A stretch of 58,627 bases of DNA, from positions 1-58,627 of the forward strand of contig JAIBEY010000020.1 in NCBI GenBank assembly GCA_019459525.1, in the 5' to 3' direction. The stretch is from Prolixibacteraceae bacterium. GTDB lineage: Bacteria > Bacteroidota > Bacteroidia > Bacteroidales > Prolixibacteraceae. Below are positions 44,572-52,873 of the stretch, piece by piece. The translations under genes and the position numbers were made by a program. Position 1 is the first letter of the stretch; every line of letters starts with the position of its first letter. The notes under the pieces were generated by a model. The model ran no database searches, was not told where the DNA came from, and was given only the letters and a program-made list of their open reading frames with translations.

Positions 44572-46212
44572 TTAGGTGTACAGATATCGTTTAATGTTCC
44601 GCTTTGGCGTTTTTTCAAATTCCTTTTCAACCAGAATAATGGAACTCAGTTGAGCGAATTTGGGTAATTCTTTGTTTACCTGCCGACAATTCTCAACCAT
44701 AATTTCCTTCAATCGGGCATCGCCAGGTTTTTCAGTTTCAATTAACTCCGGATCGGGATAAACAAAAGCCACCAGTTTTCCTTCGCGCTCGGTTATTACG
44801 CATTCGAGTACAAACGGATAATTATTCAGTTTGGCCTCCATCTCTTCCGGATAGATATTCTGACCGGATGCCCCAAGCAGCATGTTTTTGCTTCGCCCGC
44901 GGATGTAGATAAAATCGTTGGCATCAATAATCCCAAGGTCACCGGTGTGAAGCCAGCCCTCGCTGTCGATAGCTTCGGCAGTGGCTTTTTCGTTTTTATA
45001 GTAGCCCATCATAACATGGGTTCCTTTTACCAAAATTTCGCCTACTTCATGGAATGGGTCATTGGAATCAATGCGCACTTCCATGCGGTCAACCAACCTT
45101 CCGGCCGATGACGGGCGAAATGTATTAGAAGGTTCGTACGAAATTAAAGGGCCACATTCGGTCATTCCGTAACCAATCGTAAATGGGAATTTGATCTTTC
45201 GGAAGAATGTTTCCACCTCGTGGTTAAGCGGGGCTCCCCCAATTACGATTTCGTGGAAATTACCGCCAAAAGTTTCAACGAGGCTTGCCCGTACTTTTTT
45301 GTATAGAAGCAATTGGATTCCGGGTACTTTGAGCAAAAATTTGAGTAGGGGTTTTTCGAGCACCGGTAAGATTCTTTTTCGGTAAATTTTCTCGATAACC
45401 AATGGTACCGATAAAATCAGGTTCGGTTTAACCTCCTGAAATGCTTTGATAATCAGTTGCGGCGTTGGCGGTTTAGTCAGAAAAGTTACATGACAACCCA
45501 CCGAGACCGGGAATAAAAATTCGAACAAGAGCCCGAAAACATGTGCCATTGGAAGAAAAGATACGATGCGGTCGCCGGCTTTCAGGGGCATGTGATCTTG
45601 GGCATATACGATGTTCGACAGTAAACTTCGGGCCGGAATCATCACGCCTTTGGTGAACCCGGAAGTTCCGCTGGTGTAGGAAATGATACTGAGATCTTCG
45701 CTGTCGTATTCATCGAGCTCAAAATTCTCGGGATTTGATTTTCCTGCCGATTCCGGAGTGAAACAACGGTTCCATTTTTCCTTTTCTTCTTCATTTTGAA
45801 ATGATAACGCAGAAAAGTCGTTTAAACTTACGACTCCGGTTATTTGCGGAATTTTTGCAGCATCTAATTTTTCGAATAAGCTATCAGCCGAAAAAAGAAA
45901 TATTGATTCGGAATGATTCAGGATATGGGTGATGTCGTCGGGGTTAAAGTCGGGTAAAACAGGTACAGTTACTGCCCCGTAGCCGGAAATGGCTAAAAAT
46001 GAGATGGCCCAATTGGATGAATTGCGTCCCAGAAGGGCTATTTTGCCGCCTTTGGAAATTCCGGCTTCTTGAAAATAGTGATGAATTTGCCTGATTATTT
46101 GGGCGGCTTCGCCATAAGTATAAGTTGTTCCCTGATAATCGGAAAAAGCCGGTAACGACCAATTCTCCCGGAAAGTTTGGGCATACAGCCCGATCAGTTT
46201 GTCACGGTTCAT
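44572..46212 (-). CDS. AMP-binding long-chain acyl-CoA ligase family protein
   Basis: The 546-residue adenylate-forming enzyme has the P-loop SYTSGTSGFTKGVM (about 178-191), GYGMTECGPLISYE, the WLHTGDLG motif with the catalytic Asp, and the C-terminal TPKRNIKR lysine. It should activate a fatty acid or aryl acid as acyl-AMP and pass it to CoA or an acyl carrier protein. The chain-length preference is not readable. It is transcribed away from the DUF2461 gene, 82 bases downstream of the Tat-type aldo/keto reductase on the same strand. Confidence 0.91.
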   Translation of the reverse strand: MNRDKLIGLYAQTFRENWSLPAFSDYQGTTYTYGEAAQIIRQIHHYFQEAGISKGGKIALLGRNSSNWAISFLAISGYGAVTVPVLPDFNPDDITHILNHSESIFLFSADSLFEKLDAAKIPQITGVVSLNDFSALSFQNEEEKEKWNRCFTPESAGKSNPENFELDEYDSEDLSIISYTSGTSGFTKGVMIPARSLLSNIVYAQDHMPLKAGDRIVSFLPMAHVFGLLFEFLFPVSVGCHVTFLTKPPTPQLIIKAFQEVKPNLILSVPLVIEKIYRKRILPVLEKPLLKFLLKVPGIQLLLYKKVRASLVETFGGNFHEIVIGGAPLNHEVETFFRKIKFPFTIGYGMTECGPLISYEPSNTFRPSSAGRLVDRMEVRIDSNDPFHEVGEILVKGTHVMMGYYKNEKATAEAIDSEGWLHTGDLGIIDANDFIYIRGRSKNMLLGASGQNIYPEEMEAKLNNYPFVLECVITEREGKLVAFVYPDPELIETEKPGDARLKEIMVENCRQVNKELPKFAQLSSIILVEKEFEKTPKRNIKRYLYT

Positions 46213-46294
46213 TTCGTATAAATTTCAAGTTTTAATTTTGGTTTTACTTTGCGGCAATTCTTCACTATTTTAAGAGCTCAACCTGCTATTCGGC

Positions 46295-47179
46295 TCATCC
46301 TTTAACAATACTCATCATGCGGTTCACCACATTGTCAACCTGTTTTATACTGGTCATTCCAATAGTCATGCAATCCACATTCTTGCTTTCAATAACATAC
46401 CTGAGCGATTTCTCACGTCTTGCTTCCTCTGTCATTTTTCCTTCGCCAAATATTTTCATGCCGATGATTCCTTTTCCGCTGTCGTGCGCTTTTTTGAGTA
46501 CGGCCATCACTTCGTCGGAGCTGGCATCCATAACGAGCCCTTCCGGATTGATGCGTGCCAGGATTACGTCCACCCAGGGATCTTCGGCAGCCAGTTTGAG
46601 GGCATCGAAGTTGTGGCATGAAACCCCGACTGTTTTGATGATTCCTCTTTGTTTGGCCTCCGAGAGCGCGTCGATATAGGGCTTTTTTTCTTCCTGCCAT
46701 TTCGGGTTGGTCATGCAATGCAAAAGCACGATGTCGAAATAGTCAGAACCTGTTTCAGCCCGGAACCGGTCGATGGTTTTTGCGGGAGTATCCTGGTTCC
46801 ATTTCTCCGGACGGGTCCAAATTTTGGAGAGTAGCGTTACCTTTTCGCGGGGCACTTCTTTTAAAATCCCTTTCACATTTTGATGCGAGCCATAAAGATC
46901 GGCGACATCGTAAAAATCGACACCCCTTTCGTGGGCATACCGGGCCAGTTTTACCCAGTTTTCGAGCCCCATTCTGGTCATGTCCGACGACTGATTTCCG
47001 CCATGAGTACCGGTGCCCATGGCCAGGCGGGGCACAATCAATCCGGTTTTACCCAACTTTACTTTATCAATCTGGACGCTTTTTGAACCGGCATAAGTTG
47101 CATTTGGAAGGCCGGTTGTTAGAACCGCGGCTCCTATAAGCCCGGTCTGGATAAACTGTCTTCTGGAAATTGGTGCCAT
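46295..47179 (-). CDS. Tat-exported aldo/keto reductase
   Basis: The start MAPISRRQFIQTGLIGAAVL at 47179 is chosen because it opens with a twin-arginine signal (SRRQFIQTG); the 85-codon open frame before it has no protein character. The 294-residue product is a TIM-barrel reductase with VDFYDVADLYGSHQNV (Asp and Tyr), LLSKIW (Lys) and VLLHCMTN (His), and a C-terminal VIESKNVDCMTIGMTSIKQV. Tat export implies it folds with its nucleotide cofactor before reaching the periplasm. The substrate is unknown. The 274 bases upstream separate it from the divergent DUF5020 gene. Confidence 0.9.
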   Translation of the reverse strand: MAPISRRQFIQTGLIGAAVLTTGLPNATYAGSKSVQIDKVKLGKTGLIVPRLAMGTGTHGGNQSSDMTRMGLENWVKLARYAHERGVDFYDVADLYGSHQNVKGILKEVPREKVTLLSKIWTRPEKWNQDTPAKTIDRFRAETGSDYFDIVLLHCMTNPKWQEEKKPYIDALSEAKQRGIIKTVGVSCHNFDALKLAAEDPWVDVILARINPEGLVMDASSDEVMAVLKKAHDSGKGIIGMKIFGEGKMTEEARREKSLRYVIESKNVDCMTIGMTSIKQVDNVVNRMMSIVKG

Positions 47180-47410
47180 ATCGCGTTGGTTTAAATTGGT
47201 TCTGAAATACGCTTTGTCCCGGAAATGTTTTCCGGAGTTATAACAATCGGCAAATGCCAAAGAGCGGATGAAGATAGGAAAATATTTTATTGGTTTTTGC
47301 CCTGTTGCAGTTAAGGGCCTGAAATTCAAACGAAATAAATTGTTAGAAAAGTGTTGGTAACAAATTAGGCTGTATGATTGACAATAAAGAATCACGAATA
47401 ATATTTTAAC

Positions 47411-47418
47411 TATTTTTG
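47411..47418 (+). promoter_or_regulatory. -7 promoter box TATTTTTG
   Basis: TATTTTTG fits TAnnTTTG and ends 35 bases before the DUF5020 start. The nearest TTG upstream is too far for the usual spacing. Confidence 0.4.
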
Positions 47419-47453
47419 ACAATCGTTTAAACACTCACCTTAAATATTAGATT

Positions 47454-48140
47454 ATGAAGAAATTAGTCCTTTTTTTTATTGCTAGTTTGTTTGCCTTTGG
47501 GGCGTTTAGTCAGAATGTTCAGTTGCATTACGACATGGGTAAAGATCGTGGTTACCTGACCAGCACCGTTGAAATGTTCAGGCCCGACAAAACCGGAAAT
47601 ACCTTTTTCTTTATCGACTTCGATTACGGAGTTGGTGATGTGGAAGGCGTTTCTTTATCGTACTTTGAAATTGCCCGTTGTTTCAAATTGGGTAAATCGC
47701 CGTTCAGTTGGCATGGTGAGTACAATGGCGGTTTCGGACAGTGGAAGGCTGGCGCTGCCGGTGGTGCTTATACCATCAATAATGCCTGGTTAACCGGGTT
47801 AGACTATTCCTGGAATGCCAGTGACTTTTCTCGTGGGATCTCTTTAAAAGCCCTTTATAAAAACATTGCCAATACGATGGACGATAAACCAAACAGCTTC
47901 CAGTTGACTGCTGTATGGTACCTTAATTTTGCCAAGGGCAAAATGTCGTTTACCGGTTTTGCCGATTTATGGAGAGAAAAGACCGGTTTCGGTAACATGA
48001 TATTCCTGTCAGAACCTCAATTGTGGTACAATTGCTGCAAAAAATTCTCTGTGGGTAGCGAAATTGAATTAAGCAACAATTTTGGCGGAATGGATGGTTT
48101 CAAAGTAATGCCAACTATTGCTGCTAAATACACCTTCTAA
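47454..48140 (+). CDS. DUF5020 family outer-membrane protein (Tsx-like channel)
   Basis: The 228-residue protein has a signal peptide (to about residue 19, FGAFSQ) and is then almost entirely amphipathic strands with aromatic girdles: LHYDMGKDRGYLTSTVEMF, then FFFIDFDYGVGDVEGVSLSY. It ends MPTIAAKYTF, a beta-barrel closing strand. DUF5020 belongs to the clan of nucleoside-specific Tsx channels. Only 11 bases separate it from an NCS2 purine/pyrimidine permease gene, so the pair is probably an operon moving nucleobases or nucleosides across both membranes. The transport role is inferred from family and context. Confidence 0.85.
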   Translation: MKKLVLFFIASLFAFGAFSQNVQLHYDMGKDRGYLTSTVEMFRPDKTGNTFFFIDFDYGVGDVEGVSLSYFEIARCFKLGKSPFSWHGEYNGGFGQWKAGAAGGAYTINNAWLTGLDYSWNASDFSRGISLKALYKNIANTMDDKPNSFQLTAVWYLNFAKGKMSFTGFADLWREKTGFGNMIFLSEPQLWYNCCKKFSVGSEIELSNNFGGMDGFKVMPTIAAKYTF

Positions 48141-48151
48141 TCCCAACGAAT

Positions 48152-49459
48152 ATGGAATTTATAACTAAATTTTTTAAGCTGCAGGAGAATAAAACGACTG
48201 TACGCACCGAGGTACTTGCCGGTATTACAACCTTTATGACCATGGCCTATATTTTAGCCGTAAATCCTGACATCCTGAGCGCTGCCGGAATGGACAAAGG
48301 GGCTGTGTTTACAGCAACAGCTCTATCTTCGTTAGTCGCTACCCTGGTCATGGCACTCTATGCTAAACTGCCTTTTGCTTTGGCTCCGGGTATGGGATTA
48401 AATGCTTTCTTCGCGTTTACTGTTGTTTTGGGAATGGGACATTCCTGGCAATTTGCCCTGACAGCCGTTTTTCTTGAAGGTTTGATCTTTATTGGTTTAA
48501 CCGCCTTCAATATTCGTGAAATGATTGTCAACTCGATCCCCAACAACATGAAACATGCGATTTCAGTCGGTATCGGGTTGTTCATTGCCTTTATCGGATT
48601 AAAAAATGCCGGTATTATCGTGAGTAGCCCCGCTACTTTTGTTACACTTGGCGATCTGACAAATGTTACTGATAATGCCGGTGCTGTTGTGGCTCTTCTG
48701 GCCTTGATTCTTACCGGTGTTTTGCTGGCCTTACGAGTGAAAGGTGCCTTATTGATTGGTATCCTTGTTGGAACAGTGATTGGTTTACCGTTTGGGGTTA
48801 CCAAATTCCCTTCTACCATGGAAGTAATGCCTCCGTCACTTAGCCCCATCTTGATGAAGTTTGAATGGACACAGATTTTAACCATGGATATGTTGGTTGT
48901 TGTGTTCACTTTCCTTTTCGTGGATATGTTCGACACGGTTGGAACTTTAATCGGAGTTTCTTCAAAGGCCAATATGTTGGATAAAGAAGGACGTGTTCCA
49001 CGTGTGAAACAAGCTTTGATGGCCGATGCGGTTGGTACTACTGTTGGTGCAATGCTTGGAACTTCTACAGTAACTACTTATGTGGAAAGTGCAGCAGGTG
49101 TTTCTGAAGGTGGACGTACCGGTTTAACTTCATTAACTGTTGCTGTCTTGTTTTTCTTCGCCTTGTTTCTTTCCCCCATCTTCCTGATGATTCCGGGAGC
49201 AGCAACTGCACCGGCATTAATTTTGGTTGGTGCAATGATGATGACTCCTATCAAAAATATTGATTTCGACGACTATACCGAGTCAATTCCGGTTTTCCTG
49301 ACCATCGTGATGATGCCATTAACTTACTCTATTTCTGAGGGTATTTTATTCGGTGTTCTTTCGTATGTTATCCTGAAGGTTTTGACAGGAAAGTTTAAAG
49401 ATATCTCTATTGTTACTGCTGTGTTGGCTGTTTTATTTTTACTGAAATTTTTGATGTAA
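48152..49459 (+). CDS. NCS2-family permease (guanine/hypoxanthine/adenine type)
   Basis: The 435-residue inner-membrane protein has about 14 helices and the AzgA-like branch motifs of NCS2: MTMAYILAVNPDILSAAGMD, LPFALAPGMGLNAFFAFTVV, VGIGLFIAFIGLKNAGII, and LFVDMFDTVGTLIGVSSKAN. SAAGVSEGGRTGLTSL is the conserved region of the purine symporters. It likely imports hypoxanthine, guanine or adenine with protons; which one is not readable. It is preceded by the DUF5020 channel and followed by a strong terminator. Confidence 0.93.
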   Translation: MEFITKFFKLQENKTTVRTEVLAGITTFMTMAYILAVNPDILSAAGMDKGAVFTATALSSLVATLVMALYAKLPFALAPGMGLNAFFAFTVVLGMGHSWQFALTAVFLEGLIFIGLTAFNIREMIVNSIPNNMKHAISVGIGLFIAFIGLKNAGIIVSSPATFVTLGDLTNVTDNAGAVVALLALILTGVLLALRVKGALLIGILVGTVIGLPFGVTKFPSTMEVMPPSLSPILMKFEWTQILTMDMLVVVFTFLFVDMFDTVGTLIGVSSKANMLDKEGRVPRVKQALMADAVGTTVGAMLGTSTVTTYVESAAGVSEGGRTGLTSLTVAVLFFFALFLSPIFLMIPGAATAPALILVGAMMMTPIKNIDFDDYTESIPVFLTIVMMPLTYSISEGILFGVLSYVILKVLTGKFKDISIVTAVLAVLFLLKFLM

Positions 49460-49480
49460 AACGATACTGCCCGCGAATAA

Positions 49481-49520
49481 AAAAACAGGCTTAACCCAAA
49501 AGGTTAAGCCTGTTTTTTTT
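49481..49520 (+). terminator. Rho-independent terminator
   Basis: AAAAACAGGCTTAACC (49481-49496) and GGTTAAGCCTGTTTTT (49502-49517) form a 16-bp stem with a five-base loop and more T residues. It stands 22 bases after the permease stop and close to the convergent fabF stop. Confidence 0.92.
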
Positions 49521-49536
49521 TGCAGTTTGTATGGAA

Positions 49537-50778
49537 TTATTCGTACTTCTGGAAAAGCGTACTCACAATATGGCCCCCGAATCCGAATGAATTATTCAAT
49601 GCGGCTCGAACGGGTTGTTTACAGAGCGATTGCTCCACCCGAATGCGTGAATCAATGGCAGCATCGCGGTTTTGAAGGTTGATGGTAGGCGGAACGAGGT
49701 CGTTTTTTACCGCCAGCACACAGCACATGGCTTCAATTGCGCCCGCCGCACCCAGCAAATGACCGGTCATCGATTTGGTTCCTCCTACGGCAGCTTTGCC
49801 AAGGCAAGTGTCGAAAATGGCTTTTATGGCTCGCGATTCGCTGATGTCTCCAACCGGCGTTGAGGTAGCATGGGCGTTGATGTAATCAATATCTTCCGGT
49901 TTCAGTCCGGCTTCGTGCATGGCTTCGGTCATGGCTAGCTGGGCGCCCAAACCTTCCGGATGTGAGCCGGTAATGTGGTAAGCATCCGAAGCCAGCCCGT
50001 AACCAGTCATTTCAGCATAAATCTTGGCGCCCCGCTTTTGGGCATGTTCCAGTTCTTCGAGCATCAGTACCCCGGCGCCTTCGCCCAGCACAAATCCGTC
50101 GCGTGTTTCGTCGAACGGACGGGAAGCCGCTTCAGGAGTATCGTTTCGTTCCGAAAGCGCCCTCATGACACTAAAACCACTCACTGTTGAAACCGTAACA
50201 GGGGCTTCCGATCCTCCGGCCAGCATCATGTCGGCTTTTCCCATCTTAATGAGGTTGTACGAATCAGTCAAAGCGTGATTGGACGATGAGCAGGCCGATA
50301 CGGTGGCATAGCTGGCTCCATAAAGTCCATATTTGATGGAAATAAGTCCGGATGCCATGTTGGGGATCATTTTGGTGATGAAAAACGGGCTTATCCGCCC
50401 TTTGTTTTCCGGAGAAAAATACGCGCGGATTTCGTTTTCGAATGTGCCAATGCCGCCAATTCCGGTAGCCCAGATTACTCCGCAGCGGTGGCGGGCTACC
50501 GTATCAAAGTTGATGGCCGAATCGGTGATACATTCATGGGTGGCAGCCAGGGCGTATTGCGAGAATAAATCGTTTTTGCGGGCTTCGGTTTTTTCCATGT
50601 AAAGCATCGGGTCAAAGTTTTTTACCTCGCAGGCAAAACGTGTTTTTAATGCCGAAGCATCGAACCGTGTAATGGTTGTAGCTCCGCTTTTCCCCTGAAT
50701 CAGGGAGTTCCAGTATTCAGGAACCGAATTTCCAATGGGCGTAATAGCACCCAGTCCGGTTATTACTACTCGTTTCAT
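49537..50778 (-). CDS. fabF: 3-oxoacyl-[acyl-carrier-protein] synthase II
   Basis: The 413-residue condensing enzyme elongates acyl-ACP with malonyl-ACP. The catalytic triad is complete: Cys163 (SACSSSNHA), His303 (NAHATSTPVGD) and His340 (TKSMTGHLLGAAG), with Lys335. Length and motifs fit FabF rather than FabB. It lies 22 bases after a TetR-family regulator gene on the same strand. Other fatty-acid genes are not adjacent, so it may be a regulated extra copy beside the main fab operon. Confidence 0.92.
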   Translation of the reverse strand: MKRVVITGLGAITPIGNSVPEYWNSLIQGKSGATTITRFDASALKTRFACEVKNFDPMLYMEKTEARKNDLFSQYALAATHECITDSAINFDTVARHRCGVIWATGIGGIGTFENEIRAYFSPENKGRISPFFITKMIPNMASGLISIKYGLYGASYATVSACSSSNHALTDSYNLIKMGKADMMLAGGSEAPVTVSTVSGFSVMRALSERNDTPEAASRPFDETRDGFVLGEGAGVLMLEELEHAQKRGAKIYAEMTGYGLASDAYHITGSHPEGLGAQLAMTEAMHEAGLKPEDIDYINAHATSTPVGDISESRAIKAIFDTCLGKAAVGGTKSMTGHLLGAAGAIEAMCCVLAVKNDLVPPTINLQNRDAAIDSRIRVEQSLCKQPVRAALNNSFGFGGHIVSTLFQKYE

Positions 50779-50800
50779 AATTAACGCTTTTGGTTTCTTA

Positions 50801-51373
50801 CTACTTCTTATTTTGGGGAGTTATTTCTTCCCAAATGGATTGGTGAATATTTTTAAACTCCGATTTATTCAAAATTCGGGCAAGCTGAAGTCCGGCAATC
50901 AGCGAAGACAGGATTTGGAGGGCCTGGTCGTGGGCAGAAATCGAAAATTCGAAAAGCCCTTTTTCTTTGCCTGACAGAAGAATCGATTCGAGCCAACTGA
51001 CGATTCGGTCAACCATTTTTTGCAGCTCAACCCGCATCGGATCGTTCAAGGTATTGATATCGGTTCCGAGCGAACCAATCAGGCAAATCTTGTTCTCGCG
51101 ATTGCTTTTCAGGTAAATTTTCATGAAAGATTCCAACTGGTGCCATTCGTCGAAATTGCGGTTTTGCATATTCTCCACCATTTCTTCAAATCGTTGGACA
51201 TTTGTTTTCAGGATGCTGGTCCCCAGGGTTTCTTTACTCGGGAAATAGTAGTGTACTGCTGCATTTTTAATGCCCATTGCCGTCGAAATATCCTGATAGC
51301 TAAATCCATTGTATCCCTTGGTCAGAATCAGTTCTTCGCCCAGTTCCAGAATTTTTTCGCGTGTTACCGACAT
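50801..51373 (-). CDS. TetR-family regulator upstream of fabF
   Basis: The 190-residue protein has an N-terminal helix-turn-helix (about 22-45: YQDISTAMGIKNAAVHYYFP, then SKETLGTSIL) and a helical ligand domain. It is the first gene of a two-gene operon with fabF. The promoter carries a palindrome in the spacer between -33 and -7 (51405-51418), suggesting self-repression released by a ligand, perhaps an acyl-CoA or a foreign lipid. That ligand is an inference. Confidence 0.9.
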   Translation of the reverse strand: MSVTREKILELGEELILTKGYNGFSYQDISTAMGIKNAAVHYYFPSKETLGTSILKTNVQRFEEMVENMQNRNFDEWHQLESFMKIYLKSNRENKICLIGSLGTDINTLNDPMRVELQKMVDRIVSWLESILLSGKEKGLFEFSISAHDQALQILSSLIAGLQLARILNKSEFKNIHQSIWEEITPQNKK

Positions 51374-51395
51374 AGTTTAAACGATTATTTCGGGA

Positions 51396-51425
51396 CAAAT
51401 ATACTTACTAATAAGTAAAATCAAA
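51396..51425 (-). promoter_or_regulatory. Promoter with TetR operator in the spacer (regulator-fabF operon)
   Basis: On the minus strand TTTG (51425-51422) and TATATTTG (51403-51396) are 18 bases apart, an ideal Bacteroidota promoter, 23 bases from the start codon. The palindrome TTACTAATAAGTAA (51405-51418; arms TTACT/AGTAA) fills the spacer, the classical place for a repressor site. Confidence 0.68.
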
Positions 51426-51996
51426 GTGTTTAATCAAAAGAAATCATGGCGATTACAAAATCTACCTTTGAAACTTATTTGCCGAAAGTTTGATTTTTGC
51501 CGGATGGGCGTTGCCGGTCAGGTCAAAATTGTTCTTCAATTCATATTTTTGCCGATACCGGCAAAAAGAACTGCATTTGTAACTGTAATAGCTAAATTCT
51601 TGCCGATACCGGCAATGCGACTTAAAAATAAATGGATATTCGATAGTGTACCTAATTTGAAAAATCGTTTGCCAATTGCCCGAGCGGCCTTGTTCGGTGA
51701 GCCGAAAAACAAGTGAAGGCGGCGTTAAAAATCTTTTCTGTTTGAGCCGCAGGCGAGTTTAAAAGATTTTAGCCGTTGAATGCTGGTTTTTCGTGCGAAG
51801 CGAACACAGCCTTGACCTTTTTTGATTCCTTTTTTGTGTCAAGACAAAAAAGGAATTGGGGTCACAGGGGCAAAGCCCCTATTGGATTTATTTAGGCATA
51901 AATCCGGATATTCATTAAAAATAAATTCCCGGACACCTCATTGACCTTACTTTCAGTTCAAACCGGAATAGATTTGGAATAACAGGCGCGAATCAT
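51426..51996. repeat. Palindrome-rich intergenic region
   Basis: No gene is seen in these 571 bases. TTGCCGATACCGGCAA occurs twice (51549-51564 and 51600-51615), with further TTGCCG words at 51479, 51497 and 51511. AAAATCTTTT (51728-51737) and AAAAGATTTT (51761-51770) are inverted arms. ATTCCTTTTTTGT (51825-51837) and ACAAAAAAGGAAT (51844-51856) form a perfect 13-bp hairpin, followed by AGGGGC-AAA-GCCCCT (51866-51880). The right half looks like a dispersed intergenic repeat unit. An open frame at 51426-51716 translates the palindromes into repeats and is not credible. Confidence 0.55.
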
Positions 51997-52863
51997 CTAC
52001 CTGCCTTTTGTTTCAAAATTTCTGGGGATCGGAAGGCTGAATTTGAGTTGCTGTCCGGTTACCGGATGGGCAAATTCGAGTTTGTACGAAAGAAGTTTGA
52101 TGTAGTTGACGGTTTTACCATCCTCGTTATAGCGGCGGTCGCCCACAATGGGGCAGCCAATGGTTGAAAGATGAATGCGTATCTGGTTTTTCCGGCCGGT
52201 GTCGAGTTTTATTTCGAGCAAGGCCATCGATTGAAACGTTTTCAGAACGTGGTATTCGGTAATTGCTTCTTTCGAACCGGGCACTTCCTTATCGTACGAA
52301 ACCATTTTCATGTTGGCCTCTTCGCGCAGCCAACTGCGGATGATGCCTTCTTTCTTTTCAGGAATGGCGGTGGTTTGAGCCAGGTAATACTTGTTAACCG
52401 ATTTCCAGTTCTCCTGAAATTTTTCCTTGACTTCGTTGGAACGTGCGAAAATAATGAGGCCCTCAACAGCCTTGTCGAGCCGGTGAACGGGGAAGAGCTG
52501 TTCGCGGCTGCCGTACCGGTTGCGGAGGTAGCTGCGCACCTGGGTAAAAAGGGTTTGTCCTTCAACGGCAGTATCGCCGCTCGAAACAATTCCGGGAGGC
52601 TTGTGAACGACCAACAGCCACTGGTCTTCGTGTATTATTTTGAGCTTAAATCCATCGAGTTTTACTGCCCTTTCCACCGATTTAGGCAACAGTTCAACGA
52701 TCTGTCCTTCAGCAATGGCCTCATCGGGTCGTTTCAGTATTTTATCGCCGCATTTTACCGTGTGGTTATCGATCAGTTTTTTGGCCTTCGAATTCGACAT
52801 TCCCGCATGGTAAGCCAATAAAAGTTCGATGAGGGTGCAGTTTTTTTTCGCTCTGAATTTCAT
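51997..52863 (-). CDS. RluA-family pseudouridine synthase
   Basis: The 288-residue enzyme has an N-terminal S4-like RNA-binding domain (about 10-60, HAGMSNSKAKKLIDNHTVKC) and the RluA catalytic domain. Its aspartate (Asp130) lies in VHRLDKAVEGLIIFAR. LVVHKPPGIVSS and GRKNQIRIHLSTIGCPIVGD are further motifs. It isomerises uridines in rRNA or tRNA; the target site cannot be told. It follows the rRNA-methyltransferase-like gene by 10 bases on the minus strand, giving a two-gene RNA-modification operon. Confidence 0.93.
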   Translation of the reverse strand: MKFRAKKNCTLIELLLAYHAGMSNSKAKKLIDNHTVKCGDKILKRPDEAIAEGQIVELLPKSVERAVKLDGFKLKIIHEDQWLLVVHKPPGIVSSGDTAVEGQTLFTQVRSYLRNRYGSREQLFPVHRLDKAVEGLIIFARSNEVKEKFQENWKSVNKYYLAQTTAIPEKKEGIIRSWLREEANMKMVSYDKEVPGSKEAITEYHVLKTFQSMALLEIKLDTGRKNQIRIHLSTIGCPIVGDRRYNEDGKTVNYIKLLSYKLEFAHPVTGQQLKFSLPIPRNFETKGR

Positions 52864-52873
52864 GGTTTTGTTT

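Noticed and set aside
47180-47434. 85-codon N-terminal extension of the Tat-type aldo/keto reductase
   Set aside because: The true start MAPISRRQ opens with the twin-arginine signal; the extension has no protein character.
48358-48972. 204-codon open frame opposite the NCS2 permease
   Set aside because: Low-complexity Thr/Ile/Pro sequence produced by reading membrane-helix codons backwards.
51426-51716. 96-codon open frame downstream of the TetR promoter
   Set aside because: Its repeated FLPIPA words are just the TTGCCGATACCGGCAA palindromes translated; no start signal.
52171-52821. 216-codon open frame opposite the RluA-family gene
   Set aside because: Antisense shadow with Phe/His/Gln bias; the RluA catalytic motif is on the other strand.
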